A stretch of DNA of 64,000 nucleotides from an uncultured Roseburia sp. GTDB taxonomy: Bacteria > Bacillota > Clostridia > Lachnospirales > Lachnospiraceae. The first letter of the stretch is position 1; each line of letters starts with the position of its first letter. A program made the position numbers and the translations under genes. The DNA is taken from the NCBI GenBank assembly GCA_944380515.1, contig CALWHT010000036.1, forward strand, positions 61,846 to 125,845, in the 5' to 3' direction. Below the pieces are notes generated by a model. That model saw nothing but the letters and a program-made list of their open reading frames with translations, was not told where the DNA came from and ran no database searches. This document shows, piece by piece, positions 33,443 through 41,968 of the stretch.

Positions 33443-35245
33443 ATGTTAAAGAAAATTTGGGCTTTTGTGTTGGCAGCGGCTGTTGCGGTGGGATACATTG
33501 GTGCGACAGGAAGTATGGAGGTGTATGCAGGAGAAAATAATATATTTGCTTCCTTAAATGCGGGTTTTAATGAGGCTGGAAATGATAGAGTTCCCTATTG
33601 GTGGTATGGATCCAGTGCAGATATTACAGTAGTGGAGGACGAGACGGCACCAGAGGGCGGAAGGTGTGTCAAAGTAACACCTCAGGCGAGCGGAGCGTGG
33701 ATAGGCTGTGCCGTAAATGCAACAGATGTCCTGGAAGATGGTGTTACATATGAATATTCTTTTTATGTAAAGTTGGATGCTAACTGTGAAGAAAAAGGAA
33801 CCACCGTGGTGAAGCCTGTGATTAACCGTATTTTTACCGAAGATTATAGTGATACAGACCAGAACACGCAGGTAAATCAGGCGGAAGCTAATTTAAGCAG
33901 GGAAAATTGGACTAAGGTAACCGGTTCTTTTACGATCGATTATAATCCCTCCGGTAGAAAAGAGGCGGTAATGCAGCATTTTATTTTAAACGGAAATGGG
34001 ACAGGTACGTTTTATATAGATGATTTGTCAATCGTGAAAATCGTGAAAGCACCCGTTATTATTGAGGATATTTTGCCGTTAAAGGAGTATTTTGGTCAAA
34101 ACTCCACTATTGCAGGAAAAGCGGGCGTAGCAATCCCGGCAAGTGCCCTTACAGATGATGCCAGAATGGAGTTGGTGAAAAAGCATTATAACAGCATTAC
34201 CTGTGAAAACGAGATGAAACCAGATGTATTTTTGGGGAATGAACCTACTTATAAAACAGACAATACAGGAAGTATTGTTGTTACGGATACAGGAGAACCG
34301 GCGTTGCAGTTGAATTTTGAACCGGCAGATGCAATTATGGATTATATTAAAAACTATAATACGGCGAATCCTGATGATGTCATAAAAGTAAGAGGGCACG
34401 TTTTGGTGTGGCATTCCCAGACTCCCGATTGGTTTTTCCGCGAAGGATATTCTTCTGATGGGGCGTATGTTTCTAAGGAAAAAATGCTGGGACGTATGAA
34501 AAATTATATCAAAGAAGTAATGGAGCATTATGATAGCAGTTCCAGCCCGTATCAGGGAATGATTTACGCATGGGATGTGGTAAATGAACAAATTGAAACG
34601 GCTGATTATGATACTGCGAGCAATCCTGCTTCTCTACGGGTTCACTACAATGGCGAGAAAACAGGCTGGTACAATGTATTTCAGGGAGATAACAGCTATA
34701 TTACACAGGCGTTTGTATATGCAAATCAATATGCACCAAGTGATGTGAAGCTTTTTTATAATGATTATGGTGAAACAGATCCGGCCAAGAGAGAAGCTGT
34801 TTGTGGTTTGCTGCAGGAAATTAAGGATACGCCGGGAGCGCGAATTGATGGTATGGGGATGCAGGCGCATTATAGTACGGATGCTCCGTCTGTTACTTTA
34901 ATAGAAGAAGCGGTACGGAAATTTTCTTTGTTAGTAAACGAGGTACAGTTTACGGAATTGGATTTACAGTCCAGTAAAAACTATAATGGTTCCGACAAGG
35001 AAGCAGAACTGACGAAACAGGGATATCGGTACAAAGAGATATTTGAGACACTTTGCCGTTTGGATGGGGAGAACGGAATTGATATTACTGCCATCACCAT
35101 CTGGGGCACCCATGACGGGGCGTCTTGGTTACTTATGCCACGGAATCGGGAAGAGTGTGGAAGGAAATGGGAGAGACGAAACATCTTTGGCTTCCGCAAG
35201 TGGTTATGTCAGAGGATTTTGAGAAGACATGGCAAGATTATATGA
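33443..35245 (+). CDS. Secreted endo-1,4-beta-xylanase (GH10) with N-terminal carbohydrate-binding module, 3' end altered
   Basis: 600 residues. Signal peptide (cut near residue 29), a CBM4/9/22-like module (about 33-195, ending GTFYIDDLSIVKI), then the GH10 barrel from about 210. Acid/base Glu382 is in YAWDVVNEQIE and nucleophile Glu505 in VQFTELDLQ; WHSQTPDWFF is also typical. The homology follows strand 8 (ITIWGTHDGASWL) and then stops. The last 35-40 residues are Arg-rich and unlike a GH10 end, because the DNA continues in another frame as the tail of a sugar-binding protein. Xylanase activity may be lost or reduced. Confidence 0.85.
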   Translation: MLKKIWAFVLAAAVAVGYIGATGSMEVYAGENNIFASLNAGFNEAGNDRVPYWWYGSSADITVVEDETAPEGGRCVKVTPQASGAWIGCAVNATDVLEDGVTYEYSFYVKLDANCEEKGTTVVKPVINRIFTEDYSDTDQNTQVNQAEANLSRENWTKVTGSFTIDYNPSGRKEAVMQHFILNGNGTGTFYIDDLSIVKIVKAPVIIEDILPLKEYFGQNSTIAGKAGVAIPASALTDDARMELVKKHYNSITCENEMKPDVFLGNEPTYKTDNTGSIVVTDTGEPALQLNFEPADAIMDYIKNYNTANPDDVIKVRGHVLVWHSQTPDWFFREGYSSDGAYVSKEKMLGRMKNYIKEVMEHYDSSSSPYQGMIYAWDVVNEQIETADYDTASNPASLRVHYNGEKTGWYNVFQGDNSYITQAFVYANQYAPSDVKLFYNDYGETDPAKREAVCGLLQEIKDTPGARIDGMGMQAHYSTDAPSVTLIEEAVRKFSLLVNEVQFTELDLQSSKNYNGSDKEAELTKQGYRYKEIFETLCRLDGENGIDITAITIWGTHDGASWLLMPRNREECGRKWERRNIFGFRKWLCQRILRRHGKII

Positions 35246-35331
35246 TGGCATATGAGGCATGTCAGCCGCAGATTTTTTTCGAGGATTTACAGAAGGAATT
35301 GGAACGGAGAATGGGAGGCAGTGAGCAATAA
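35125..35331 (+). pseudogene. 3' remnant of an ABC sugar-binding protein gene
   Basis: In a frame different from the xylanase, about 65 residues read like the end of a large sugar-binding lipoprotein (LplA/YesO type): TYATESGRVWKEM, HLWLPQVVMSEDFEKTWQDY and AYEACQPQIFFEDLQKEL. There is no start signal or signal peptide. The frame begins exactly where xylanase homology ends (about 35126-35135). This fits a deletion that removed the xylanase end, any genes between, and most of the binding-protein gene. A misassembly would look the same. Confidence 0.55.
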
Positions 35332-35334
35332 GAA

Positions 35335-36481
35335 ATGCAGATAAATTTTGATAATAAGATATACCGCAATGTCTTTGCAGAGGCAGGGTACAGCAAAGCA
35401 GAGATTGAGCAAAGAGTAGAACAGACATTCTTGGAAATCTTTTACGGTGCAAATCGTTTTTTTTATATGTCTGGAGAGACAATGGGATATCTGGAGGATA
35501 CTGGAAACCATGATGTCAGAACAGAGGGTATGTCCTATGGAATGATGATGTGCGTTCAGTTAGATAGGAAAAAAGAATTCGATTGTCTGTGGAAATGGGC
35601 GAGAACTTATATGTATATGGAAGAAGGAGAGAATCAGGGATATTTTGCATGGTCTGTAGCACCGGACGGAACGAAAAATGATTATGGACCGGCACCGGAC
35701 GGGGAAGAATTTTTCGCAATGGCATTATTTTTTGCCTCGCATCGTTGGGGAGACGGGGAGGGAATTTTTTGTTATTCCAAGGAGGCGCAAGAGCTGCTGC
35801 ATATTTGTATCCATAAGGGTGAAAATGACATGGGCCGGAAAATGTGGAATCCTGATAATTACTTAATCCGTTTCATACCCAATCGCGATTTTACAGATCC
35901 ATCTTATCACTTGCCGCATTTTTATGAATTATTTTCTCTTTGGGCATATGATGAGGACAGGGAATTTTGGAAAAAGGCAGCCGAAGCCAGCCGTCAATAT
36001 CTGAAAAAAAGCGTGTCATCCGGTGACCGGACTCAGCGCAGAATATGCTACGTTTGAAGGAAAGCCTTATGACAGAGAGCAGGAAATATTTGGACGGCAT
36101 GACTGGTATTTTAGTGATGCCTATCGGACGATTGCCAATATTGCACTGGATTATGAATGGTTTTCCAAGGAGCGGGCATATGGAAACTGGTGCAGGGAGA
36201 CAGCGGAACATTTACAGAACTTTTTTTGCCAAACAGTAAAGCATCAGCCTCGGGCAGTTTATGCAATTGATGGAACCATTTTGGAAGAATGCTCATTGCA
36301 TCCGGTTGCAATGACGGCAGTAAATGCACAGGCATCGCTTGCATCCGAGGGAGCGTTTGCCATGCAATGTGTAAAAGAGTTTTGGGATACACCTCTTAGG
36401 GAAGGAGAAAGAAGATATTATGATAATTGTCTGTATCTTTTTGCAATGCTTGCCCTGAGCGGAAATTACAGAATATGGTAA
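35335..36481 (+). pseudogene. GH8 reducing-end xylose-releasing exo-oligoxylanase (Rex-like), frameshifted
   Basis: Two frames together encode a full GH8 Rex-type enzyme of about 380 residues, which removes xylose from the reducing end of xylo-oligosaccharides in the cytosol. Frame 1 (35335-36057) has the catalytic-acid region DVRTEGMSYGMMM (Glu64). Frame 2 (to 36481) has TGLSAEYATFEGKPYD, HDWYFSDAYRTIANIALDYEWF and CSLHPVAMTAVNAQASL. The break is at a run of seven A (36004-36010). With six A the frames join as LKKACHPVTGLSAEY, the expected family sequence. It is either a true lesion, transcriptional slippage, or a homopolymer sequencing error. Confidence 0.85.
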
Positions 36482-36488
36482 TATAAAA

Positions 36489-36548
36489 CGGCACAGCCGG
36501 TAAATACATACCGGACTGTGCCGCTTTGGCGTGCGCCTTGCGGCGCAC
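36489..36548. terminator. Bidirectional terminator hairpins between the GH8 gene and argG
   Basis: CGGCACAGCCGGTA (36489-36502) pairs with TACCGGACTGTGCCG (36510-36524) with one bulged base. A second stem GTGCGCC (36531-36537) and GGCGCAC (36542-36548) follows with a TTGC loop. T/A runs flank the first stem on both sides, so it can serve both strands. Confidence 0.6.
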
Positions 36549-36560
36549 ATTTCTTCGTAT

Positions 36561-37793
36561 TTAATCTTCGTATTTATTCTTCTCGCCGATTTCCTGCATC
36601 TTCATCGCGCGGACCTTAAGCGGCAGTCCGAATAAGGTGATGAAGCCGGAAGCATCGTGATGGTCGTACAAATCTCCGGTGGTGAAGCTTGCCAGTGATT
36701 CGCTGTAGAGCGAATACGGGGAAGTGGTGCCGGCTTTGATGATATTGCCCTTGTATAACTTAAACTTCACTTCTCCGGTCACATATTCCTGGGTGGAGGA
36801 AACGAAAGCTTTTACCGCGTCGCACAGCGGTGTAAACCATTTTCCTTCGTAGACAATCTGTGCAAGCTTGTTGCCCATGTCTTTTTTGACCTCCATCGTC
36901 GCACGGTCAAGCACCAGCTCCTCAAGCTGCTGATGAGCCTCCATGAGAATTGTTCCGCCCGGAGTCTCGTAAACGCCGCGGGACTTCATGCCGACCACGC
37001 GGTTTTCCACAATATCAATGATGCCGACGCCGTGCTTTCCGCCGAGACGGTTTAATTCGCGGATAATGTCGGAAACCTTCATTTCTTTTCCGTTTACGGT
37101 CTTCGGAACGCCCTTCTCAAAGGTCATTGTGACATATTCACCCTCCTCGGGAGCCTTTTCCGGGGAAACGCCAAGCACCAGAAGATGCTCGTAATTCGGC
37201 TCGCAGGCAGGATCCTCAAGCTCTAAGCCCTCGTGGCTGATGTGCCAGATATTGCGGTCACGGCTGTAGCTGGAGTCCGCGGAAAACGGAAGGTTGATGC
37301 CGTGTGCCCGGCAGTATTCGATTTCGGCTTCGCGGGAATCCATGGTCCATTTGTCCTCTCTCCATGCCGCAATGATTTTTAAGTCCGGAGCCAGCGCCTT
37401 GATGCCCAGCTCAAAGCGGATCTGGTCGTTTCCTTTTCCGGTAGCGCCGTGGCAGATAGCGGTAGCGCCTTCCTTTCTGGCAACCTCAACCAGCTTTTTG
37501 GCGATCAGCGGACGCGCCATGGAGGTTCCGAGCAGATACTTGTTCTCGTAAACGGCGTTCGCCTGCACGCAGGGCATGATATAGTCATCGCAGAATTCAT
37601 CAATGATGTCTACAATGTATAATTTGGAGGCGCCGCAGGAAATGGCTCTTTCCTCAAGACCGTCAAGCTCCTCCTCCTGACCGCAGTCGATGCAGCAGCA
37701 GATAACCTCATAATCATAATTCTCCTTCAGCCAGGGAATGATGGCGGTTGTATCAAGTCCGCCCGAGTATGCTAAGATAACTTTTTCCTTCAT
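36561..37793 (-). CDS. argG: Argininosuccinate synthase
   Basis: About 410 residues. ATP-pyrophosphatase P-loop AYSGGLDTTAI at the N-terminus, then CHGATGKGNDQIRFELG, SYSRDRNIWHISHEG and SRGVYETPGGTIL, all diagnostic of ArgG. Joins citrulline and aspartate in the last-but-one step of arginine synthesis, cytosolic homotetramer. The ATG at 37793 follows AGAAAGGACG; a longer in-frame start at 37847 would add an unlikely leader. Divergent from argC across a region with arginine-operator-like sequences. argF and argH are not in the window. Confidence 0.97.
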   Translation of the reverse strand: MKEKVILAYSGGLDTTAIIPWLKENYDYEVICCCIDCGQEEELDGLEERAISCGASKLYIVDIIDEFCDDYIMPCVQANAVYENKYLLGTSMARPLIAKKLVEVARKEGATAICHGATGKGNDQIRFELGIKALAPDLKIIAAWREDKWTMDSREAEIEYCRAHGINLPFSADSSYSRDRNIWHISHEGLELEDPACEPNYEHLLVLGVSPEKAPEEGEYVTMTFEKGVPKTVNGKEMKVSDIIRELNRLGGKHGVGIIDIVENRVVGMKSRGVYETPGGTILMEAHQQLEELVLDRATMEVKKDMGNKLAQIVYEGKWFTPLCDAVKAFVSSTQEYVTGEVKFKLYKGNIIKAGTTSPYSLYSESLASFTTGDLYDHHDASGFITLFGLPLKVRAMKMQEIGEKNKYED

Positions 37794-37858
37794 GTGATAC
37801 GTCCTTTCTGTATATGTATTTGATTTGCCAGAAATCGGCACAATCATTGGCTACCAAC

Positions 37859-37990
37859 AATATACAACAAAACATTGGGAAACGCAAGTGAAAAAATATA
37901 CATGTTTTATTCATAAAAATGCATAAATATATTTTGAAAATGAGGAATGAGGTATTGCATAAAAGGAAAAAAGAATGTATAATTATGCAA
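37859..37990. promoter_or_regulatory. Divergent argG/argC promoters with candidate ArgR (ARG box) sites
   Basis: The argG promoter on the minus strand has -35 TTGCGT (complement of 37882-37887), 17-base spacer and -10 TATATT (complement of 37859-37864). The argC promoter on the plus strand has TTGCAT (37955-37960), 17 bases, TATAAT (37978-37983). The sequence ATTCATAAAAATGCATAAA (about 37909-37927) and TGTATAATTATGCA over the argC -10 resemble the Firmicutes ARG box. Repression by ArgR/AhrC in arginine excess is inferred. The other bases of 37794-38104 hold only leader sequence. Confidence 0.6.
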
Positions 37991-38104
37991 AACTAAAACA
38001 GGGAAAGCAAAAAAACGCTTTACTATGGAAAAGAGCTGTACTAATATAGAAGAAAATGTAATCGGCAAAGAAAAGCCGCAGTGCAGGAAAGGACAAAAAA
38101 GACA

Positions 38105-39160
38105 ATGATAAAGGCAGGAATTATCGGGGCAACCGGATATGCGGGAAATGAACTGGTTCGGATTTTGATGGGACATCCTCAGGTGGAAATCAAATGGTAC
38201 GGTTCCCGCAGCTACATAAATCAGAAGTACGCAGAGGTTTACCGCAATATGTTTGAAATTGTGGATGATGTCTGCATGGATGATAATATGGAAGAACTGG
38301 CGGAGCAGGTGGATGTGATTTTTACGGCGACGCCGCAGGGCTTTCTGGCGGGAGTGCTGACGGAGGAAATCTTAAAAAAGACGAAAATCATTGATTTAAG
38401 TGCGGATTTCCGTATCAAGGATGTAGCGGTATATGAAAAATGGTATCAGATTGAGCATAAAAGTCCGCAGTTTATCGGAGAAGCAGTGTACGGGCTGTGT
38501 GAGATCAACCGGGAAAAGGTAAAGGGTGCAAGGCTTGTGGCGAATCCCGGCTGCTATACGACCTGCTCCATTTTAACGGCGTACCCGCTGGTGAAGGAAG
38601 GTCTGATTGACCCGGATACGCTCATTATTGACGCAAAATCGGGAACCTCCGGCGCGGGGAGAGGCGCGAAGCTGCCGAATCTGTTCTGTGAGGTCAATGA
38701 GAATATCAAGGCATACGGTGTGACGAGCCACCGCCATACGCCGGAGATTGAGGAACAGCTCGGATATGCGGCGGGAAGGGAAATTCTGGTGAATTTCACG
38801 CCGCATCTGGTTCCGATGAACCGGGGAATCCTTGCGACCGAATATGCTTCCCTGACAAGGAAGGAGGACGGAAGCCTGCCGACCTGCGAAGAAATCAAAG
38901 CAGTATACGATAAGTATTACGGGGCGGAAACCTTCGTCCGTGTGCTTCCGGAGGATGTCTGCCCGGAAACGAAATGGGTGGAGGGAAGCAATTATGTGGA
39001 TATCAATTTTAAAATTGACGCCCGCACCGGAAGAATCGTGATGATGGGAGCTTTGGATAATCTGGTTAAGGGCGCGGCAGGCCAGGCAGTGCAGAACATG
39101 AACCTGCTGTTCGGCTTCGATGAGGATGAGGGTTTAAGGCTTGTCCCGATGTTCCCGTAA
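38105..39160 (+). CDS. argC: N-acetyl-gamma-glutamyl-phosphate reductase
   Basis: About 351 residues. N-terminal Rossmann motif AGIIGATGYAGNELVRIL, catalytic Cys in VANPGCYTTC, then SGTSGAGRGAKLPNLFCE and TSHRHTPEIEEQL. It reduces N-acetylglutamyl phosphate to the semialdehyde with NADPH. The ATG at 38105 begins the Rossmann strand directly and follows AGGAAAGGA; an upstream start at 38081 lacks a site. First gene of the arg operon. Confidence 0.97.
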   Translation: MIKAGIIGATGYAGNELVRILMGHPQVEIKWYGSRSYINQKYAEVYRNMFEIVDDVCMDDNMEELAEQVDVIFTATPQGFLAGVLTEEILKKTKIIDLSADFRIKDVAVYEKWYQIEHKSPQFIGEAVYGLCEINREKVKGARLVANPGCYTTCSILTAYPLVKEGLIDPDTLIIDAKSGTSGAGRGAKLPNLFCEVNENIKAYGVTSHRHTPEIEEQLGYAAGREILVNFTPHLVPMNRGILATEYASLTRKEDGSLPTCEEIKAVYDKYYGAETFVRVLPEDVCPETKWVEGSNYVDINFKIDARTGRIVMMGALDNLVKGAAGQAVQNMNLLFGFDEDEGLRLVPMFP

Positions 39161-39176
39161 GGAGGGTGAATAGAGG

Positions 39177-39638
39177 ATGAAAGAGGAGCAGGCAGTCATC
39201 CGTGTGATGACGATGGATGATTATGAAGAAGTACATAAGCTGTGGATGGGAATTCACGGCTTCGGAATCCGCAGCATTGACGATTCAAAGGAGGGCGTGG
39301 AGCGTTTTTTAAAGCGCAATCCGAACACCAGCATGGTGGCGGTGGCGGACAAAAGAATCATCGGGGCGATTCTCTGCGGGCACGACGGACGGCGGGGCTG
39401 CCTGTATCATGTCTGTGTGCATGAGGATTACCGGAAGCACGGAATCGGGCAGCGGATGGTGGAGGCTTGTCTTGCAGCGCTGCGCCGGGAGCAGATTAAC
39501 AAGGTCAATTTAATCGCATTTTGTAAAAACGAAGTCGGAAACCGGTTCTGGCAGGGAATGGGCTGGAGCTTCCGGGAGGACGTCAACTATTACGAGTGCA
39601 TCATCAATGAGGAAAATGTCACTGTGTATAATCCGTAG
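39177..39638 (+). CDS. GNAT family N-acetyltransferase in the arg operon
   Basis: 153 residues, one GNAT fold. Acetyl-CoA binding motif A is VCVHEDYRKHGIGQRMVEACLAAL (Arg-x-x-Gly-x-Gly type variant, RKHGIG). C-terminal FCKNEVGNRFWQGMGWSFRED follows. It sits 16 bases after argC and just before argJ. The acceptor is not evident; glutamate (an accessory N-acetylglutamate synthase) is possible from context, but ArgJ alone can sustain the acetyl cycle. It may equally be a passenger in the operon. Confidence 0.85.
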   Translation: MKEEQAVIRVMTMDDYEEVHKLWMGIHGFGIRSIDDSKEGVERFLKRNPNTSMVAVADKRIIGAILCGHDGRRGCLYHVCVHEDYRKHGIGQRMVEACLAALRREQINKVNLIAFCKNEVGNRFWQGMGWSFREDVNYYECIINEENVTVYNP

Positions 39639-39691
39639 GCTTTTTAAAGCCTGGCGTGATTTTTGGTGATATCTGGAAAGGGGAACGGAAT

Positions 39692-40915
39692 ATGGAACAA
39701 ATCAAGGGCGGCGTAACGGCGGCAAAAGGATTTCTGGCTGCGGATACGGCAGCGGGAATCAAATATAAGGACAGAGCCGATATGGCGATGATTTACTGCG
39801 AAACACCCTGCCGTGCGGCGGGGACGTTTACCAGAAATATTGTAAAGGCGGCTCCGGTCAAATGGGACCAGCATGTGGTTTATGACATCGGGCGGGCGCA
39901 GGCGGTCGTTGTGAATGCCGGGATCGCAAATGCGTGCACCGGGGCGGAGGGCATGGAGTATTGCAGGAAGACGGCCCAAAAAGCAGGGGAGCTACTGCAT
40001 ATTCCGGCGGATGAGGTGCTTGTGGCTTCCACCGGCGTGATTGGAATGCAGCTTCCCATAGAGCGCATCTGTGCCGGAGTGGAGGCGATGGTGCCCGCGC
40101 TTTCCGGAGCTTTGGAAAGCGGGCAGAAAGCGGCGCGGGCAATTATGACGACGGATACCCGGGAAAAGGAGGCGGCCGTACAAATCGAGTTGTCGGGAAA
40201 GACAGTGACGATTGGCGGCATGTGTAAAGGCTCCGGCATGATTCATCCGAATATGTGCACCATGTTAAGCTTTGTGACCACCGACGCGGCGATTTCGCAG
40301 GAGCTTTTGCAGGAGGCGCTGCGTGCCGACGTGGAGGATACCTATAATATGATTTCCGTGGACGGCGATACCTCCACAAACGATACCTGCCTGCTTTTGG
40401 CAAACGGCATGGCGGGCAATCCGGAAATCACCGAGAAGAATGAGGATTATGAAGCCTTTGTAAAGGCCCTGAATGTCGTAAATGAGACGCTTGCAAAGAA
40501 GATGGCAGGGGACGGCGAGGGCGCGACCGCGCTGTTTGAGGTGAAGGTGATCGGTGCTAAGACAAAGGAGCAGGCAAAAATATTAAGCAAAGCAGTCATT
40601 ACCTCAAACCTTACCAAGGCCGCAATCTACGGACATGACGCAAACTGGGGCAGGATTTTGTGCGCGATGGGATATTCCGGCGCACAGTTTGACCCGGAAA
40701 CGGTAGATTTGTTTTTTGAAAGCCGGGCGGGAAAAATCCAGCTGATCAAGGATGGCGTCGCGCTTGATTACAGCGAGGAGGAAGCGACAAAAATTCTTTC
40801 CGAGCCGGAGGTGACGGCGATTGCGGATATTAAGATGGGAACGGCCGAGGCTGCGGCCTGGGGCTGTGATCTGACCTATGATTATGTCAAAATAAATGCG
40901 GATTACCGCTCCTAG
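39692..40915 (+). CDS. argJ: Bifunctional glutamate N-acetyltransferase / amino-acid acetyltransferase
   Basis: About 407 residues. Begins IKGGVTAAKGFLAADTAAGIK. Autocleavage segment KGSGMIHPNMCTMLSFVTTDAA contains the nucleophilic Thr that becomes the N-terminus of the beta chain (PNMATML in most homologues, here PNMCTML). C-terminal GHDANWGRILCAMGYSG. Transfers acetyl from N-acetylornithine to glutamate, recycling the acetyl group. ATG at 39692 follows AAAGGGGA; an upstream start at 39656 is not needed. Confidence 0.97.
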   Translation: MEQIKGGVTAAKGFLAADTAAGIKYKDRADMAMIYCETPCRAAGTFTRNIVKAAPVKWDQHVVYDIGRAQAVVVNAGIANACTGAEGMEYCRKTAQKAGELLHIPADEVLVASTGVIGMQLPIERICAGVEAMVPALSGALESGQKAARAIMTTDTREKEAAVQIELSGKTVTIGGMCKGSGMIHPNMCTMLSFVTTDAAISQELLQEALRADVEDTYNMISVDGDTSTNDTCLLLANGMAGNPEITEKNEDYEAFVKALNVVNETLAKKMAGDGEGATALFEVKVIGAKTKEQAKILSKAVITSNLTKAAIYGHDANWGRILCAMGYSGAQFDPETVDLFFESRAGKIQLIKDGVALDYSEEEATKILSEPEVTAIADIKMGTAEAAAWGCDLTYDYVKINADYRS

Positions 40916-40923
40916 GAGGAAAA

Positions 40924-41050
40924 GTGTAAAAAATAAGCATGATAGCTTATTTTTTACACAGCTATTTGTGCCGGAGCGTCACAAATAAGCCTTGATGGCA
41001 GACGCAAATTTGAAATTTGCGTCGCCCCGTCGCGTAAAACAACGCTCCGG
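40924..41050 (+). promoter_or_regulatory. Structured intergenic element between argJ and argB (three hairpins, mutually exclusive pairings)
   Basis: Stem 1: GTGTAAAAAATAAGC (40924-40938) with GCTTATTTTTTACAC (40945-40959), 15 perfect pairs. Stem 2: GCTATTTGTG (40961-40970) with CACAAATAAGC (40980-40990), one bulge. Stem 3: GACGCAAATTT with AATTTGCGTC (41001-41023), extended by GGC/GCC. The loop of stem 2, CCGGAGCGT (40971-40979), is exactly complementary to ACGCTCCGG (41042-41050), which ends 4 bases before the argB ribosome site. This allows a pseudoknot or a switch. No T tract, so not a plain terminator. Confidence 0.65.
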
Positions 41051-41065
41051 AATGGAGAATAATAA

Positions 41066-41968
41066 ATGAACGAGAAGAACAGTATGAAAGAAATACTTCA
41101 GAAGGCGGAGGTCCTGATTGAGGCGCTACCGTATATCCAGCGGTTCAACCGCAAGATTATCGTGGTGAAATACGGCGGAAGCGCCATGGTGGATGAGGAA
41201 TTGAAAAAGCATGTCATTCAGGATGTGACGCTGCTTAAGCTGGTAGGCTTTAAACCGATTATCGTGCACGGAGGCGGCAAGGAAATCAGTAAATGGGTCG
41301 GCAAGGTTGGAATGGAGCCGGTGTTTGTAAACGGGCTGCGCAAAACGGATGAAGCGACGATGGAAATTGCCGAAATGGTCTTAAATAAGGTCAACAAATC
41401 ACTGGTGAAGCTGGTGCAGGAGCTTGGCGTGAACGCGGTCGGTATCAGCGGAAAGGACGGCGGCCTGCTGAAGGTGGAAAAGAAATACTCCGGCGGCGAG
41501 GACATCGGCTATGTGGGTGAAATCACAGAAGTAAATCCGAAAATCCTTTATGATTTGCTGGAGAAGGATTTTCTCCCGATCGTCTGTCCGGTCGGGATGG
41601 ATGAAGGCTTTGAGAGCTACAATATCAACGCGGATGACGCGGCCTGTGCCATTGCGAAGGCTGTCAAGGCGGAAAAGCTGGCGTTTCTGACGGATATCGA
41701 AGGGGTTTATAAGGATCCCGGCGATAAAAATACGCTGATTTCCGAGCTTCGTGTTTTCGAGGCGCGGGAGCTGATTGGCGACGGTTTTATCGGGGGAGGA
41801 ATGCTGCCCAAATTAAATAACTGTATTGACGCCATTGAAAACGGCGTGTCAAGAGTGCATATTTTAGACGGAAGGATTGCCCACTGCCTCCTGTTGGAAA
41901 TCTTTACGAACCGGGGAATCGGAACGGCAATTCTGGGAGATAAGGAGACGAAGTTTTATCATGAGTAA
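41066..41968 (+). CDS. argB: Acetylglutamate kinase
   Basis: 300 residues, amino acid kinase fold. [30 protein letters not shown], then [11 protein letters not shown] (Gly-rich phosphate loop), [30 protein letters not shown] and [27 protein letters not shown]. Phosphorylates N-acetylglutamate in the second step of arginine synthesis. GGAG at 41054-41057 is 8 bases before the ATG and sits just after the structured element, so access to it could be gated. The N-terminal extension is typical of arginine-sensitive forms, but inhibition cannot be read directly. Confidence 0.96.
   Translation: MNEKNSMKEILQKAEVLIEALPYIQRFNRKIIVVKYGGSAMVDEELKKHVIQDVTLLKLVGFKPIIVHGGGKEISKWVGKVGMEPVFVNGLRKTDEATMEIAEMVLNKVNKSLVKLVQELGVNAVGISGKDGGLLKVEKKYSGGEDIGYVGEITEVNPKILYDLLEKDFLPIVCPVGMDEGFESYNINADDAACAIAKAVKAEKLAFLTDIEGVYKDPGDKNTLISELRVFEARELIGDGFIGGGMLPKLNNCIDAIENGVSRVHILDGRIAHCLLLEIFTNRGIGTAILGDKETKFYHE

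Noticed and set aside
36004-36010. Programmed -1 frameshift in the GH8 gene
   Set aside because: The correct downstream frame needs removal of one base (+1), not -1, and no stimulatory structure follows. A lesion, slippage or sequencing error fits better.
40924-40959. Rho-independent terminator after argJ
   Set aside because: The stem is perfect but there is no T run after it and argB belongs to the same pathway, so a plain terminator is unlikely.
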